Below, in pieces: positions 10,325 to 36,103 of a stretch of 64,000 bases of DNA. Location: contig CAWZYM010000360.1 of NCBI GenBank assembly GCA_963966185.1, positions 52,501 to 116,500 on the forward strand. The letters run 5' to 3'. The position numbers and the translations under genes were made by a program. The notes below the pieces were generated by a model. That model made no database searches. It saw only the letters and a list, made by a program, of their open reading frames with translations, and was not told the DNA's origin. Within the stretch, counting starts at the first letter, position 1; each line of letters opens with the position of its first letter. Source of the stretch: Rhabditoides inermis (Eukaryota; Nematoda; Chromadorea; Rhabditida; Rhabditidae).

Positions 10325-12049
10325 ATTATTATTATTTTGCACTCTTCTTTGTAAACAATTAAACCCACCGAAATTTGTTCCTGTGGTAAGAGTTCTCGAT
10401 AATCGTCAATAGAGCGGAAGACGGATCCGAATAGAAAGCTTGAGTCGTAAGAATTAGTTTATGAAATAACGAGTATGACTCACAAGCCAGTTTGCAGAAA
10501 CCAAACGTGGAACCACATAAACTGCACCAAAATATTATCGTTGTCAATCTGAATCGCATACTTTATACATTACACGCTATAACTCAAGCAACCTTCATGA
10601 TGCAAACCGATGGTTAAAAAAATTTTTTTTAACCGATGGTTAAAAAAATTCCGTTTGCATCTTGAAGATTGCTTCACAGTATACCTTGATCAATTCCAGC
10701 AAGATTGTAATACATCCGCGAAATAGAAGCAAATATCCATTCATCATCATAAACGCTCCGACCTCAAATGAAACACGTATTTTGGTTGGGTGAACTGAAA
10801 ATGGAAATGCCAACAAAGTGCTTTCAGTTTGATGTATCAAACATCTCGCAAAAACGCGAACGACAGACGTTTTTTTTGTATAATATAAAATTAGAATTAA
10901 AGCTTCTAACATTCAATAGCGAGAGAAAAATAACACCTTTAGTCTAGTGTCTTCCAATAGTAAAAGTAGATTCCTGCCCACTTTTTCTACTAATATCGTA
11001 ACATTAAATTGTCCGTTATTTTTCCCACTTTATCTCTGATGAGACTCCGGGCTGATGGAAGGCTCAGGTGGTGAGATGCTAGGAGTCGAAACCACTCGAT
11101 CCAAATTCGCGTTTTCTATGTGATTTCTCTATTGCGTGTTATTGTTTTTGAAGACTATAGTTACCCAGCATGTACGAGATCGGCCAGCATAGTGAGCAAA
11201 ATTGCATACGGTAGGAAAAAAGAGGAGAAAAGTGGAAGATAAAACAGAAAGCATTGAATGTTGACTACAGTCTACAAATCTTCGAACAAATGTTTGTTGT
11301 AAATGTAGATTTTGGAAGACCAGACTCACCCAGCATGTACGAGACGTTGGATTCGTAGGCGTACCCAGTCCACACTGTTTCGTTTCTCGAGCAAAATCAA
11401 TAATGCTCATCGATACTGCGATCAGACCAACATTGTATACGTATTTCACTAGAAAACATTCGATTTATGAATATCATATTACGTGTTATACTGTTACACA
11501 TACAGTTCCAGTTACAGTTCCAGTCACAGTTACAGTTACAGTTACAGTTACACATCTTGTTGCGACTAAAAACGTTTTGTAACGACAGACGACACGTTGA
11601 GACGATACTATTGCATAGTTGAACACTCACACACAGCTAACGAAAAAGTGCGCATCATAACGTACCTATATCACGATTCATTGTAGAAGATCAAACATGA
11701 GGCGTGGGTGTGAATATGCAGTTGACAGATGCACAGATGAGCTCCCGTAATGCTGACCTCTACCAACCCGACTGCTGTGTCCCCATAGCAACCTGTCTAA
11801 TCGCGCTAATTGCACATCTGAGTATCACCGTAGCTCATCCGAATTTTATCTGGGCTCGTTATACATACCTCAAAACGCCAACACCCGAATCAGAATCAGA
11901 ACAATTATCGCGAATCAAGTGGCACAAAGACGACAAAAAATGCACAAGACGCACTAGCCTCAGTGAAATACAGCAATGCAAATCCTACTTTAATAACATT
12001 ACATGGATATCGATAGTCCCGAGGATGCGAGGAGGACGTGAGAGTGAGC

Positions 12050-12090
<41 letters not shown>

Positions 12091-12206
12091 GATGCGCACG
12101 TGATATTAGTGGGGCATGGTATCATGGTATCCCGTTGCTTGCGGCATCTGGGCAAGTTTCGATCTCGGCGGGGGAAGATACAGGCTACAACAACACACAA
12201 CAACAA

Positions 12207-12532
12207 TTATCTTTCAAAAGTACTTCCAAGTAAAAGTAGTTGGTTTGTACTGTTGTCTCAGTTGAGCAAAAGGACTGACATGTTTTCAATTGAGACATGT
12301 GCCAACAGGCTCTCTCTCTCATACCAGTGCAAAACAGACATATTATAATGAACGCGTTTACGAAGTTATGCAGTTATTATCTAAAAGCACAACTTCTGTT
12401 GTAACATAACACGTCGAATAATGCTGAGAGCCTGTTTGCACATGTCTCCATTGAAAACATGTCAGTCCTTTTGCTCAACTGAGACAACAGTACAAACCAA
12501 CTACTTTTACTTGGAAGTACTTTTGAAAGATA
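12207..12532. mobile_element. Foldback (MITE-like) element
   Basis: The left arm (about 12207-12312) and right arm (about 12425-12532) are near-perfect inverted copies, for example CTTTTGAAAGATAA at the right end against TTATCTTTCAAAAG at the left. The spacer is about 110 bases. There is no open frame for a transposase. A diverged half copy (GACATGTGCAAACACAGGCT) is present at about 26040-26110 in a CTP synthase intron, so this is a dispersed family. Confidence 0.75.
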
Positions 12533-13189
12533 ATATCTGTCCGTTTCTTAAGTTTTGTTTCACAAAATTACATTTTCATACACGTTCGCGATTCGCTGCG
12601 AGGATACCAACGCGCACTCGCTATTCGCCTCTCTCTCTCACACACACAGAGGGGCGGGGCGGAAGCGAGATTGTCCGACGACCGAAACCAATCTCAATCC
12701 GCACTCGAATGCGGACTCTCCGTATCTCGCTTCAATCAAACTCTACACAACTTTCTATAACTCTATTGAATAGAGATACGAATGCAATGTAACAGTGGAA
12801 ATCACTTCAAAATGAGGAAAAGTGCTTCATTTGGAAAAGTCGTTTTGGAGCATTCTTGCGCACATCCAGTACAAACGAGAGTAAGAAGACCAAGCTCAAA
12901 GTAGATCAAGCTCTTGGTAGACTACCTGGATAATGAATGAAATGAAATACGAGGAATACGAGCTTAATTATAGACGACGATTTTTGTTTGTCCGGCGACG
13001 TCTCGATCAAAAAGGTAAAAAAACCATTTGTAGATAGGGAATGACATTTACTGGTAGATTGCGGAATCCCACTGTCCCCTCCTCCTCTTTCTTCCAGCTG
13101 TGATTCCAGATGTTTCTTTAAGTTCGTATGCGAGTACCTAGGATACGGTATAAAGACGATTTATAGATAAAATCTCTTTTGTGTACAGC

Positions 13190-13320
13190 GTGAGGATCAT
13201 TTGAGCACCGGCGAGTTGGGCGGGTCTTGGAGGGGCGGGGCTTATTGTTAGCCGAGCTTCGCAGCGGCCGATCCAGAGATGAAGAAGCGCTGGGCGAAAT
13301 CTAATTGGTATCAATGACGT
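13190..13320 (-). pseudogene. Last-exon copy of the secreted-protein family (left arm)
   Basis: On the minus strand it reads CGCCCAGCGCTTCTTCATC, then a shortened Ala-rich segment with frame damage, then the CCCGCCCCTCCAAGACCCG flank and the 3' flank with AAATGATCCTCACGC seen after the intact gene. It has no upstream exons. Confidence 0.55.
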
Positions 13321-13732
13321 TTAAAAAGAACAGAACAGAAGACTGGTGGACTCGACGGAGATGGCGAGCGTGGTGATAATCACTCTTCACAAATCTCAAC
13401 AGAGAGAAGTTGTAGTACTTTCCAATTTCTTTTTTACTTTCCAATTTCCAATTAATCAGAATTCAGAGGCGACTACGGGCGCGTTATACAAGGAGTCAGG
13501 AAAAGACAGTTCAAGATAACTACTTTGATCTTTTCTATTCTCTTCAGTGAGGATACATTATCATCTGCCCGTGACCTCACGTAGTCGGCGAAAACCATTT
13601 ACGCGTGTCAATTTTGACCATTGTCGCAGTAGCGAATGTATGTATACTTACGATTTGCTGGATTGTCATTTCTTCATTGATTATATTGATTGACTGCGAT
13701 CGATTTTTGTTGTAGTGTCTGAGCGCGAATCG

Positions 13733-13758
13733 ATGGCGATGAACAACGCGGATGAGGT

Positions 13759-13823
<65 letters not shown>

Positions 13824-14348
13824 GTGATTTTGACCTCGCACTTTTCAGGAGCCCATTCCGTCCGGTTTTCCGTACGAGTTGGCGCGTTTCGTACGTTTCG
13901 GATTCTTCTCATGTATTGATATCAGCAGTCTGTTTCTGTTTCAGTTCGAGGATGATTTGGTGCATCATCTGCGCAGGTACGCCAAGAGCGATCAGGACCT
14001 GCATGACATGATGCTCGTCATGTGTATTTCCCAAGGTGAGTCAGATCAGCCTTTTCACACTGCTGTACGGGTATGATTGTCCCAATGTTTTCTCCCGCTA
14101 TCCGTAAGCAACCCTAACTCTCCACGTTTCAGACTGGCGCGAGGCGGGCCGGGAGCTGATCCGCGAGCGCCGCCAATGGTGGGCAATGCCGCCCTTCATC
14201 CGAACCATCGACGACTACCTGTGAGTGTGTATCCTTCGTGTATATGCCATTATTTTATTGTTGTTGAAGGGTGTACATTCTGTTCTCTATGATGCTCGCC
14301 TTCATCACGGCGATCGTATATGGTTGCGGCTACTTGGGTAAACGATGA
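13733..14348 (+). CDS. Small single-pass (tail-anchored-like) membrane protein, unrecognised
   Basis: Five exons join in frame: 13733-13756, 13849-13890, 13945-14035, 14133-14220 and 14270-14348, giving 107 residues. The middle is polar and charged with aromatic patches (LVHHLRRYAKSDQDLHDMM, RERRQWWAMPPFIRTIDDYL). It is followed by one hydrophobic segment (VYILFSMMLAFITAIVYGCG) and the end YLGKR. That layout suggests a C-terminal membrane anchor with the body in the cytosol. I do not know the family. The start is uncertain: the mirror copy has an upstream ATG whose counterpart here is GTG, so I use the ATG at 13733. Intron 2 is only 54 bases and is open in frame, so its splicing is inferred. 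Intron 1 is filled by a CT repeat. Confidence 0.7.
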
Positions 14349-14647
14349 CTCCTCGCCCCTTTCAACTCTCGACTCACTCATGACCCTGACTCGTTCCACT
14401 CGTGCCTTGCCATTTGTTCTTTGCCTGTAGCCCCTATTCATACAAGTGTTCAATATATGTCGCCACGCAGTATCATATTTTGTTTATCTTTAATCGTAAA
14501 TGGGTAAATGTATTCGTTCAATTCGTTCCGTCTTTTGATTGTTTCGTTATCACTAGTCACTCACTGTGTACTCACTACGCACATAATACGAATTCACTAT
14601 GTACTCACACTACGCACTCTAATTGATATCAATGACGTCATTGATTT

Positions 14648-14790
14648 CGCCCAGCGCTTCAACTCCGGATCGGCCGCCGCGCAGTTCGTCTGAGCCCCGC
14701 CCCTTCATGACCCGCCCACCTAGCCGGTGCTCAAATGATCTCCACACTGTACACACGAGAGATTATATCCATCAATCGTTTATACCGTAT
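14648..14790 (+). pseudogene. Last-exon copy of the secreted-protein family (centre of inverted duplication)
   Basis: The sequence encodes RFNSGSAAAQFV and then TGA, a shortened version of the SGSVAASVAALLVAAAQLV end, followed by the family CCCGCC-rich 3' flank. The other exons are missing. Confidence 0.55.
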
Positions 14791-15017
14791 CCAAGGCACT
14801 CGTGCACAAACAAACAAAAAACTGGAATCAGCCGGGAGGAAAAGGATGTCATTCCGTAATCTACCAGTAAATCGCACTGCCCAAATAAACATACCAATAA
14901 CATAACAACTTGTCAAATGCTCTCGCGCCACACTGCAAATCTCAGGCATCAATTCATCAACAAACAAGATCTACGGGAATCTCTAAAACGGGGCAACGTG
15001 AGGGGCGATGCAGGCGA

Positions 15018-15444
15018 GCATCATAGAGAACAGAATGTACACACTTCAACAACAATAAAATAATGGCAAACAATACGCGAAGGATACACACTCACAGGTA
15101 GTCGTCGATGGTTCGGATGAAGGGCGGCATTGCCCACCACTGGCGGCGCTCGCGGATCAGCTCCCGGCCCGCCTCGCGCCAGTCTGAAACGTGGAGAGTT
15201 AGGGTTGCTTACGGATAGCGGGAGAAAACATTGGGACAATCATACCCGTACAGCAGTGTGAAAAGGCTAATCTGACTCACCTTGGGAAATACACATGACG
15301 AGCATCATGTCATGCAGGTCCTGATCGCTCTTGGCTCGAACTGAAACAGAAACAGACTGCTGATGATCAATACATGAGAAGAATCCGAAACGTACGAAAC
15401 GCGCCAACTCGTACGGATAACCGGAAGGAATGGGCTCCTGAAAA

Positions 15445-15486
<42 letters not shown>

Positions 15487-15528
15487 CACCTCATCCGAGT
15501 GGTCCATCGATTCGCGCTCCTCGGACAT
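15018..15528 (-). pseudogene. Broken mirror copy of the small membrane-protein gene
   Basis: This is the right-arm counterpart of 13733-14348. It keeps an ATG at 15528-15526 (MSEERESMDHSDE), the exon EPIPSGYPYELARF, and the exon ending PPFIRTIDDYL. A 31-base deletion in exon 3, just after TTCGAG near 15335, removes DDLVHHLRRY and shifts frame. Homology ends inside the final exon, so the membrane anchor is cut short. It is most likely non-functional. Confidence 0.7.
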
Positions 15529-15982
15529 TGCTACAACAAAAATCGATCGCTGTCAATCAATATAATCAATGAAGAAATGGCAATTTAATTTAGCAAATCG
15601 TACATACATTCGCTACTGCGACAATGGTCAAAATTGACACGCGTAAATGGTTTTCGCCGACTGACCGGATGTGCGGTGTGAGGGCCCGTTCCGGAAGGGT
15701 ATGATATGTGATCGGTACCCCCGGCGATGCCAAAGGCCCGGGAAGGCTACGTGAGGTCACGGAAGATGATAGTGTAGCAAAGATTAAAGTAGCTTGAACT
15801 GTCGTTTTGAACTATCTTTTCCTGACACTGGCCGTACTCGCATCTGCATTCTGATTAATCGGACTACAACTTTTCTCTCTCTTGAGTTGAGATTTGATAA
15901 TAGTGATTATCACTACGCTCACCATCTCCGTCGATTTCACCAGTCTTCTGTCCTGTTATTTCTAAACGGCATTGATATCAAT

Positions 15983-16110
15983 TAGATTTCGCCCAGCGCT
16001 TCTTCAACTCTGGATCGGCCGCTGCGAAGCTTGGCTAACAATAAGTCCCGCCCCTCCAAGACCCGCCCACCTCCTCGGTGCTCAAATGATCCTCACACAA
16101 CAGAGATTCT
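15983..16110 (+). pseudogene. Last-exon copy of the secreted-protein family (right arm)
   Basis: It reads CGCTTCTTCAACTCTGGATC and then a short Ala-rich end that stops early (AAAKLG then TAA). The same CCCGCCCCTCCAAGACCCG flank follows. From here to the CTP synthase stop codon I see only a direct repeat of 14.86-15.00 kb and a G-run near 16197. Confidence 0.5.
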
Positions 16111-16433
16111 ATCCATAAATCGTTTATACCGTATCCAAGGCACTCGCGCACAAACAAACAAACAACTGGAATCAGCAGATAGGAAGAGGAGAGGAGGGGG
16201 GGGGGGAGTGTCATTCCGTAATCTACCAGTAAATCGCACTGCCCAACACACATACCAATAACATAACAACTTGTCAAATACGCTCGTAACACTGAAAATC
16301 GGGATCAATTCATCAACAACAAAGACGAGAAAATCTACGGGAATCTCAAAAACGGGTGAAACGAGGGGTATATGATGGTGGACGTCATCTGAAGAAGTGG
16401 ACGTCATCCGGAGATGACGTGCACGTCGTCTGC

Positions 16434-30975
<14,542 letters not shown>

Positions 30976-30981
30976 GCCGTT

Positions 30982-32401
30982 CTGCGAATGCAATCGATAC
31001 AATCAATCAATACAGCAAATCAACGCAACTAACAACCAACCATTTTCATTTCACCTGTCCTCATTCGGATATCAATACAGTATAGCCAAACGGATCTCCA
31101 GGGATCGCGTTCAAATAATCAAGAGGTGCTTCAAGAAACGTCGAAAACACAGAGGTCGGAGGGAGGCGGAAGGATCAATCGAGTCGCACAAACACAATAT
31201 GTCCACACAACAGAGCTATGCGGTGATAGCGGGAATAGGTGTCGTCAACAACTTACAACACAGCAAACTCAGCAAGCACCGGCTCACTAATCAGACTAAC
31301 GAACCCATGTCGTCAAATTGGGCGGGACAGACGAGACAGGAGAGAGAGAGAACGAGAGAGAGAGAGAGAGAGAGAACGAGATAGACCACCCCTAGACGGG
31401 CGGAACCTGACACGGCAAATTTCGATCCTATCTCTCTCGCCGAAAAAGGAAATACTATATCACACCATAAGAGAGTAGGAGAGGTCAGTACTGTCCGAGA
31501 ACACGAAGCGATAAAATGGAATGGATCAATGGCACAATGAGACACTGGGGCCCACACGAAAAGTGCAATCCTCGGTCAGAAATTCGAAATGTTCGGTGCT
31601 GTGAGAGCGCAGTGAGAGTGGAGAGAGAACGGATAGAGAGAGGAGAGCGCACACATTTCCCGCGCCTCACCTCATGACACTGGGAAAAGCTCCCTCGGCG
31701 GATACAAAACGCCCAGATGTTGGGAATGGAGAGAGACATCTTTTATTTCGCAGGTGTCCCCGCACAGTTCACAAAACATTCGGCACATGGTGTGTGAAAG
31801 TGAAATGCAAAAACATTCCCATCATCTCTCAAATGGAACATGTCTCCAGCAGCTTGCAAGATGATGAAAAAAAAGAGAAAACACATCTCACATCTCAGTT
31901 ACAACGGTCTCTCAACCATTGGCGGGACATTTCGAAACCGCGGTATACCATTTCAACATCTCTCATTTCACAACAACAACAACATCAAAAAACCTCTTTA
32001 TACTCCAACGGGAGAAACAAAATACCTCTGCACAAACCATGACATCCAACGAATAAATATAGAACTCTAAAGTCTAACTCTCTCGTAACTGTAAGTATAC
32101 ATACACCACAAAACTAGTCTAACTCTCTCGTAACTGTAAGTATACATACACCACAAAACTGCTAGTAACCGGGTTCATAATCACAATTACACTAATAAGA
32201 TCTAAGATATACCACTGAGACAATACCCAGCACAAAACAGTGTATCATTACTTAATAAAAAGATAACACACCAAACACTGAGCTCCCATCAAATTCACAC
32301 TGCTCAGAGCTCCCAGGCTCCCAGCACAGAAAAGCTCACTACCTACTGCAGTGCTGAGCTGGCACTGCACAGAACAGCAAGTCTACCGCCCCCTCCCCCC
32401 C
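30982..32401. other. Spacer between CTP synthase and Mic60 coding regions
   Basis: No gene is supported here. It must hold the CTP synthase promoter and any 5' untranslated exon, plus the Mic60 3' end. An acceptor (CGCAG) lies six bases before the CTP synthase ATG, so at least one upstream untranslated exon is expected. Contents visible: a GA repeat at about 31339-31382 and a 45-bp direct repeat (AGTCTAACTCTCTCGTAACT…) at about 32071-32160. Several short open frames on both strands show no features of real protein. Confidence 0.7.
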
Positions 32402-35400
32402 TCAGTAGGTGCTCTTGATGGAGGTGGCTGCCGAGTGGGCGAGCAGCAGACGGGCGGCCAGCAGAGTCTCCTCGTGACGGCGAGCGTCCGCGATCCACGA
32501 AGACGCCACGCTGCAGGGGTCAATCAATCAATCAATCGTTTATCTCTTCTCCTCCCTCCCTCTCTCCCCTTTACCCCCCCCCCCCCTCTCTCTCTCCCCC
32601 TCTCTCTCTCCTTTCTCTCTTCCCCTCCCTCCCTCTCCCCCCCCCTCTACCCACCGCCTCGCCTCCCCCCGCAGCTGCTGCAGCACCTTGACCGCCCTCA
32701 GCACGTCTCCCTTCTTCACATGCGCCCGCGCCCTGTCCAGCAGCTCGTAGTTCAGCGACGCCACCGGGTCGAACCTGCAATCAATCAATCATTTAATCAA
32801 TCAATCAATCGTTTTGTCCAGAATCGCTACAACCTACCTACACAGCAAGTGCATTCGGTACATGTTCATTTTTTAACCGGCACACATTTTCAGAGACAAA
32901 ATAGTTCGACGCAGTTCAACTTCCGACTTCCGACAATACGTTTCACCAACACACGACATATTTTCGACGACAACTCTCCACAATACTAGGCAGATACACT
33001 GATACAGTCTTCGTCTCAATTTTATCCACTCCCAACTATCTCCTTCCCCCCTTCCCTCCCACACTTGCACTTGCTACTCATCCAATTAGCGTGACTATTC
33101 ACTCTTATCCCTATCCCAATATCCGCTTACACCTATCCTTGTCGCCGTAGATGATAAACTGGCTACAATCCATACGCGTATGAGCTACCGCTTACTACTT
33201 ACTACAACCACAACTACTACTCTTCTCCTTCTCACTCCCTCCTCTCCCAACTATCTGTGTCCCCTCGCCAATGCTCATCAAGAACACATGAACACCACCA
33301 TCATTTCCATGCTTGTACCACCTTTCTTCTCCCTCCCTCCCTCCCCCCCTCTCTCTCTCTCTCTCTCCCTCCCCTCCCTCTCCCACCTGTCCTTGTCGCC
33401 GTAGCTGATCCAGTGCAGGCGGCCCTTGGCCTGCAGCCACGCCCACACGTGGGCAAACACCCCGCCCCCATTCACGTCCATCGAAGCCACGTTCTGACCC
33501 ACGCGGTACACCTAAAGGAACAAGCAATGATAGTGATAATGATGATGATCTTACAAGAAGTGAGAGGCTATCACTTCCATGTTCAAACAATACCACATAC
33601 CAGAAGCTACACTTGAAAATATACGTATCACAGTTTCTTCATAATGATATTACCAACATTGAAATCAATGCTTGTACGATAGACAGACAGACAACCATAC
33701 AACCATACAACCGGACAGACAGACAGACAGACAGACAGTACGACAGACAGACAGCCAGACAGACAGACAGACAGTGAGACAGTGAGACAGACAGACGGAC
33801 AGACACCCATCCCATCCCATGCTGACCTTGTCGAACCTGGCGAGCAGGTCTTGCCGGGTGTACTCTCCCTTGTGCTTGCTGACGGGGGAGATGGCCCCGT
33901 CGACAGCCGCCACGAACGGGTCGCCGGCGGCCGCCGTCTTCAGCACCTACAATCAATGGACATAAAGCAGTTATTCTGTTGAATTTTTGACCAGAAAATT
34001 TGACCACATTTTTCGCGCTCGATTTGGTCTGTAGCCAATGAGTGCCGTAGAATGAGTTTTCGAACATTCGAGAGCGAAAAATTTGGTCAAAAAATTCAAC
34101 ACAATCACTGCTCAACCAATCGCATACAATCACCGACACAACAACATCCAACAACACGTTCCACCAATCCACCACCTTCTCGCAGCAAAAAATCAAAACA
34201 ATCGGCGCTTCTTTTTCACAAATGCAATAATACAACACCAATACAAATACGTTTCAAAACGTATACTCCCTCCCTCCTCCCTTCCCCCTTCCCACCTCGA
34301 GCTGCTTGGCGAGCGGCTGCCTCCTGCCCTCCATGCAGCAGCTGCCGCGCTGACCGTGCACCACCTGCAACACCCGGGGCATGGTCCTGGGTCCCTTCCC
34401 TCTCCTCTCTGTCTCACTGGTCCCTCTCTATCTCTACTCTGTCTCACTGGTCCCTCTCTATCTCCACTCTCTCTCTCTGTCTCTCTCTCTTTCACTCTCT
34501 GCCCTTTCACTATCTCTCTCAACCCCTTCTTCCTCTCTCTCTCAACCTCCCCCCCCCCTTCTCCTCCCTCACCCCCCCCCCCCCTCTCCACTCTCCCCTA
34601 TCACTCACTCACTCTCTCAACCCTCTCTCTCCCCCCCCTCTCTCTCTGTCTCTTCCCACCTCTGTCTCCCTCCCCCCTCTCTCCCTCTCCCCTCCACTCT
34701 CCCCCTCTCCCTCCCCCCCTCACCGCCTGCTCCAGCATCTGCACCGCCAGCCACACCTGCTTCTGCCGGCGGTTCTCCACGTCCTGCAAACACAGTCTTA
34801 CACTTACATAGACATATACTTTCGCTTCTTTTCTTCTTTGTACGTTGACTTGTCGTTTCTAGATAAATCTGTTCCAAGGTCCAAACACCCACACTCATCG
34901 CCTCTCGCACACCAACGCCCATTCTCTACCACCACCGCCGAACCACCGTACAAACGTAGCGCTCCAACTCCCATCCCTCCCTATCCCAACTCACTCTCTG
35001 CATTCACAACTTACACACTTACACTCACTACACACTTTCTCTACATCTTCATCTCTCCCCCTCCCCCCCCCCCTCCTCACCGCCACCACCCTCTCCTCTC
35101 GCTTACTTTGCGTACTCTATCCTCGCCCTCCATATCCCTTCACTCCCCTTTCCACTCACCGCCACCCACCAGCCACTAGTATCTATCACACCAGCACCAG
35201 CACCACCCAATCGCGTACCCTTATCTCCCTGACCCTGTTCACCTCCCCCCCCCACTCACCGCCACCACCCGTCCCTTGAGCGCCGCCTCCATCGCCTCCA
35301 GCTTCGTCAGCTGCAGCGCCACCCGGTCCGCGTGCGTCTGCAAACACACAACTACATGATATTGAAACGCATATTTCGCAATACACCACATGCGATTGCA

Positions 35401-36072
35401 AAATATGCGAAAATGTATTTGACAATGTAATGCCCCATTTTTTTCAATACACCCACATGAGATGCTGGTAATTGGTAATGGTAATACGTTTCGGGTATTG
35501 AATGAAGAACAGGGCAATGTGGTTCAGATAATAAGAACATGCCGGGGGCGCGGCTCAGTGGATAGAGCGTTCGTCTCTCAATCTCACGGTCGCTGGTTCG
35601 ATCCCCCTCGGAGTCAACCATTCTTGCGAAATTCACCAAGCCCCTGTGGTGTGGCAATCCACTCTCATGCAGCCAGAAGGCGTCACAGCACCACCTACGG
35701 ACTCAAGAACGGAACTCAAGACGTCCGACGCCATCCAACCCAACTACCTCTGCTGACGTCGTCGTAATCCAAGAACCCCATCTTGTTCTCGACTAGGAGG
35801 ACCCCGGATTCAGCCGGCTAAACAAAAAAAAAACAAAAAAACATGCATCTACTATTGCCTACTACCCACGTGCGTCTGAAAATAGCAACAGAACCGTCAA
35901 TCCACGACCACGACACGTACGTTTCACGTAATACCCATACTATCCACATGGAACGCCAATTTCAATTCATAGTGCGCTATCTGACGTCTCACCACTCACC
36001 TCATCGCGATATACAAAACTCATTCATAAGGACATAACACATCCCTTCCATACCACCTCTCTCTCTCTCTCT

Positions 36073-36103
<31 letters not shown>

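Larger units (their letters stand above)
5701..10915. repeat. Tandem duplication of a 2.5-2.9 kb segment
   Basis: Matching landmarks occur in the same order in 5.70-8.46 kb and 8.56-10.92 kb. They are: the CT repeat and ACCAAACACCACAGCCC; exons 4-5 of the secreted-protein gene; CGGTTGCCTCATCTGAAATC near 6642 and its counterpart near 9660; the segment with CGAACGCCGCTT at about 7000 and 10010; and the block from about 7890 to 8460 matching 10365 to 10915. The copies have diverged by substitutions and by different simple-sequence inserts. The non-exonic parts show no gene I can support. Confidence 0.75.
13190..16090. repeat. Large inverted duplication, arms about 1.1 kb
   Basis: The left arm runs from about 13190 to 14304 and the right arm from about 15003 to 16090 in opposite orientation. 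The left arm contains the small membrane-protein gene and an inverted last-exon copy of the secreted-protein family; the right arm contains mirror copies of both. The right arm has an extra 85-90 bases near 15661-15750 and a 31-base deletion in one exon. The centre (14.3-15.0 kb) contains another last-exon copy. The block 14.64-15.00 kb is repeated directly at 15.98-16.36 kb. Confidence 0.8.

Noticed and set aside
9831..11106. CTGATGA … GAAA motif with a 6-bp stem (GACTCC/GGAGTC) at 11036 and, inverted, near 9895 as hammerhead ribozymes
   Set aside because: Only one helix of the three is present; no upstream or downstream strand pairs to make the cleavage site. The two copies are better explained as parts of a dispersed repeat.
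33639..33810. A Cys/Leu/Ser/Val repeat peptide on the minus strand
   Set aside because: It comes from the CAGA/CTGT microsatellite directly after a Mic60 donor. The upstream part of the frame is the real exon running into intron.
34052..35179. A 375-codon plus-strand open frame across Mic60 introns
   Set aside because: It is antisense to verified exons and consists mostly of Pro/Ser/Leu stretches from CT-rich introns. The length reflects stop-poor simple sequence.
35541..35615. The SINE head as a functional tRNA gene
   Set aside because: Promoter boxes are present, but acceptor arms do not pair and the same head is repeated with the same non-tRNA body in three places.
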